Shown here piece after piece: positions 50,669 through 64,000 of a stretch of 64,000 bases of DNA. The DNA lies in NCBI RefSeq assembly GCF_024868665.1, contig NC_079891.1:24280103-24344102 (forward strand), in the 5' to 3' direction. Positions within the stretch are counted from its first letter, which is position 1. Every line of letters starts with the position of its first letter. Source of the stretch: Triplophysa rosa (taxonomy: Eukaryota > Chordata > Actinopteri > Cypriniformes > Nemacheilidae). A model generated the notes under the pieces. It made no database searches. It was given only the letters and a program-made list of their open reading frames with translations, and had not been told where the DNA came from. Both the position numbers and the translations under genes were made by a program.

Positions 50669-51593
50669 TATGCAAATATGTAAGCTATATATGTGCAAAT
50701 GACAAAATCGGCTTTATATATAATTTTGTAGCATATCTGTTGCTTATTGTAAACCCTATTCATTTGCTGGATTGATCTTTTGAATGATTTATTACAAACA
50801 TATTCGCAAGTGTTTGTGAATCCTATATGGGATGGTTGCTTTTGAGAGCATGAAAGCACTTGCTCATTGTAAATGTTGCATTCATAGTTAGTTCATCAAA
50901 ATATAAAGCATAATCTTATATAATATAAAGCGTATTCTTTTGCTTCCAAGCCTGTACTCTAACAAGTCCTTCAAAATTCCATCCATGTCTGATTTAAATT
51001 AAAGATTTATAATCTGTGTCCATGAGTGAATTTCTTCCAGCCTCAAGTAGTGATGTAATCTAAATGCAATGTCAAAACGTATAGAATACATGATTCATTA
51101 TTCACATTCATTTATCAGACGTATAAGTGACGTTTAGCATTTAAATAAGGCTTATCTTGAAGGAAATAAATGCATTTTTAATAATTGCAAGTTCTTGTCT
51201 GGAAAAAAAGAGTTGCATCTCTCGAGTCGGAGATGCTTGTTTCCTTGGTAACGGTGGTCTCGTTGAATTTCTCCATTGCACTTGAACGCCGCCTGTTCCG
51301 GAGCTATCTACGGGTGATAGATGGAAACAAGCTTCCATTGATTATTTCTATATGGAAAAGGCTTTTTTCTTCGTTTTAAATGAAAGTCCATCGACAGCTG
51401 TAAAAACACGTATAGGAATATTATTCATTTGTCATTAACGGTTTCTTTTTCGGAAAAAAAAACAATAAACATGAATTGGACATGAATTAATTGACAATCA
51501 AATGGATATACAAACAAAAACATGAAGAAACAACCTTTTTATAGAAATACTCTGCCACTTTGCACATGACTAATACATAGGCTACATGTAATG
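50669..51593. other. tsc1-grin1 intergenic region, second part
   Basis: AT-rich sequence without recognised genes or repeats. Confidence 0.4.
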
Positions 51594-51749
51594 CTTTAAT
51601 TTATCTCATGTGACTTCCACACATCAAAGTTACAGTATGTAATAATCCGTCCATTCGGTTCAATCAAATTAATGTATCGAGCTGAGATTTTCCTCGCGTT
51701 AGCGCAAATGTTTTGAAGTCTATTCAACCGTGACAGCTCAAAGAGATCA

Positions 51750-52219
51750 GGCGTAATCTGCGAGTGAACGCGCATCCGTGCGCGAGCACAGCTTTCAGAA
51801 CCAAGGACAGCGGCGCTCACAGAGCATCAGGTCACCCGGACCCGCTGCGTACGTGAGAAACCGCGACTGTGATTTAATCACGGCAACAACTGAAGTGGCT
51901 TTTTCAACACAGACGACTTAAGCAATAATACAAAACTTGATTTTCGCACGCTCACCTGCATGGGAAAGAGAGAGAGAAAATCTGTCAGACTATCAACAGG
52001 AGCGAGCATCATTTCTACAAAGGCGTGTTGACATGGGTTTCCAGCAAATGAAGGCGTTTAATGATCAGTCTCGATGAATTAAGAGCATTCCTCAGCAGAG
52101 TAGATTGACGTGATTACATTCCAGTGCTACTGGAGAGGACGACATCCGACTAATCCACAGACATCGACACGCATCCTTAACGGGGCGCTCGGATTGACTC
52201 CTCTGCGATCCGGGGCAAA
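51750..52219 (+). promoter_or_regulatory. grin1 promoter and 5' UTR
   Basis: The GC content and CpG frequency rise here relative to the AT-rich flank, and the RE1 site lies at its left edge. Start site not determinable. Confidence 0.4.
51794..51814 (+). promoter_or_regulatory. RE1/NRSE (REST binding site) upstream of grin1
   Basis: The 21-mer starts TTCAG, then AACCAAGGACAG, then CGGC. It matches the classical RE1 consensus at 18 of 21 positions, with both half-sites intact apart from single changes. It lies about 0.4 kb before the grin1 ATG. Mammalian GRIN1 promoters are known to carry an NRSE that silences the gene outside neurons. Confidence 0.7.

Positions 52220-64000
<11,781 letters not shown>

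Overview
The window is vertebrate nuclear DNA from a teleost, most likely a cyprinid or close relative. The evidence is GT-AG introns, exons that translate into conserved vertebrate proteins, and dense short DNA transposons of carp/zebrafish type (foldback elements with TTAAAGGG...CCCTTTAA ends, hAT elements with 8-bp target duplications, a tRNA-like SINE and L2-type LINE tails). I cannot name the species or say which post-duplication paralogs these are.

Layout from left to right: (1) 531-10184, minus strand, ddx31 (DEAD-box RNA helicase); 18 exons are in the window and the last C-terminal exons lie off the left edge. (2) 12882-34073, minus strand, ak8 (adenylate kinase 8), 13 coding exons that sum to a clean 484-residue frame, with very large introns. 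(3) 36004-37631, plus strand, spaca9, three coding exons, head-to-head with ak8 across a shared promoter that holds an RFX X-box. (4) 39346-47037, minus strand, tsc1 (hamartin), tail-to-tail with spaca9; 21 coding exons in perfect phase except for one in-frame TGA. (5) 52220 to the right edge, plus strand, grin1 (NMDA receptor GluN1), eleven constitutive exons plus the alternative N1 cassette, open at the right edge.

The order ddx31-ak8-spaca9-tsc1 matches human 9q34. gtf3c4, which lies between DDX31 and AK8 in human, is not seen here, and grin1 replaces GFI1B as the neighbour beyond tsc1. ak8 and spaca9 are both axoneme/sperm-flagellum genes and plausibly share RFX control. tsc1 has NRF1 and YY1 sites of housekeeping type, and grin1 has a REST/NRSF (RE1) site upstream of its start. 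Several repeat-free stretches inside the ak8 introns look like conserved regulatory DNA; BARHL1, the human neighbour of DDX31, is a possible target.

The points most worth checking are the in-frame TGA in tsc1 (in a skippable 84-nt exon), the ak8/spaca9 X-box promoter, the RE1 site and N1 cassette of grin1, an orphan exon-like stretch in an ak8 intron, and a 2.4-kb hAT element with a second hAT nested inside it. I found no unknown gene system; the window is otherwise ordinary vertebrate sequence.
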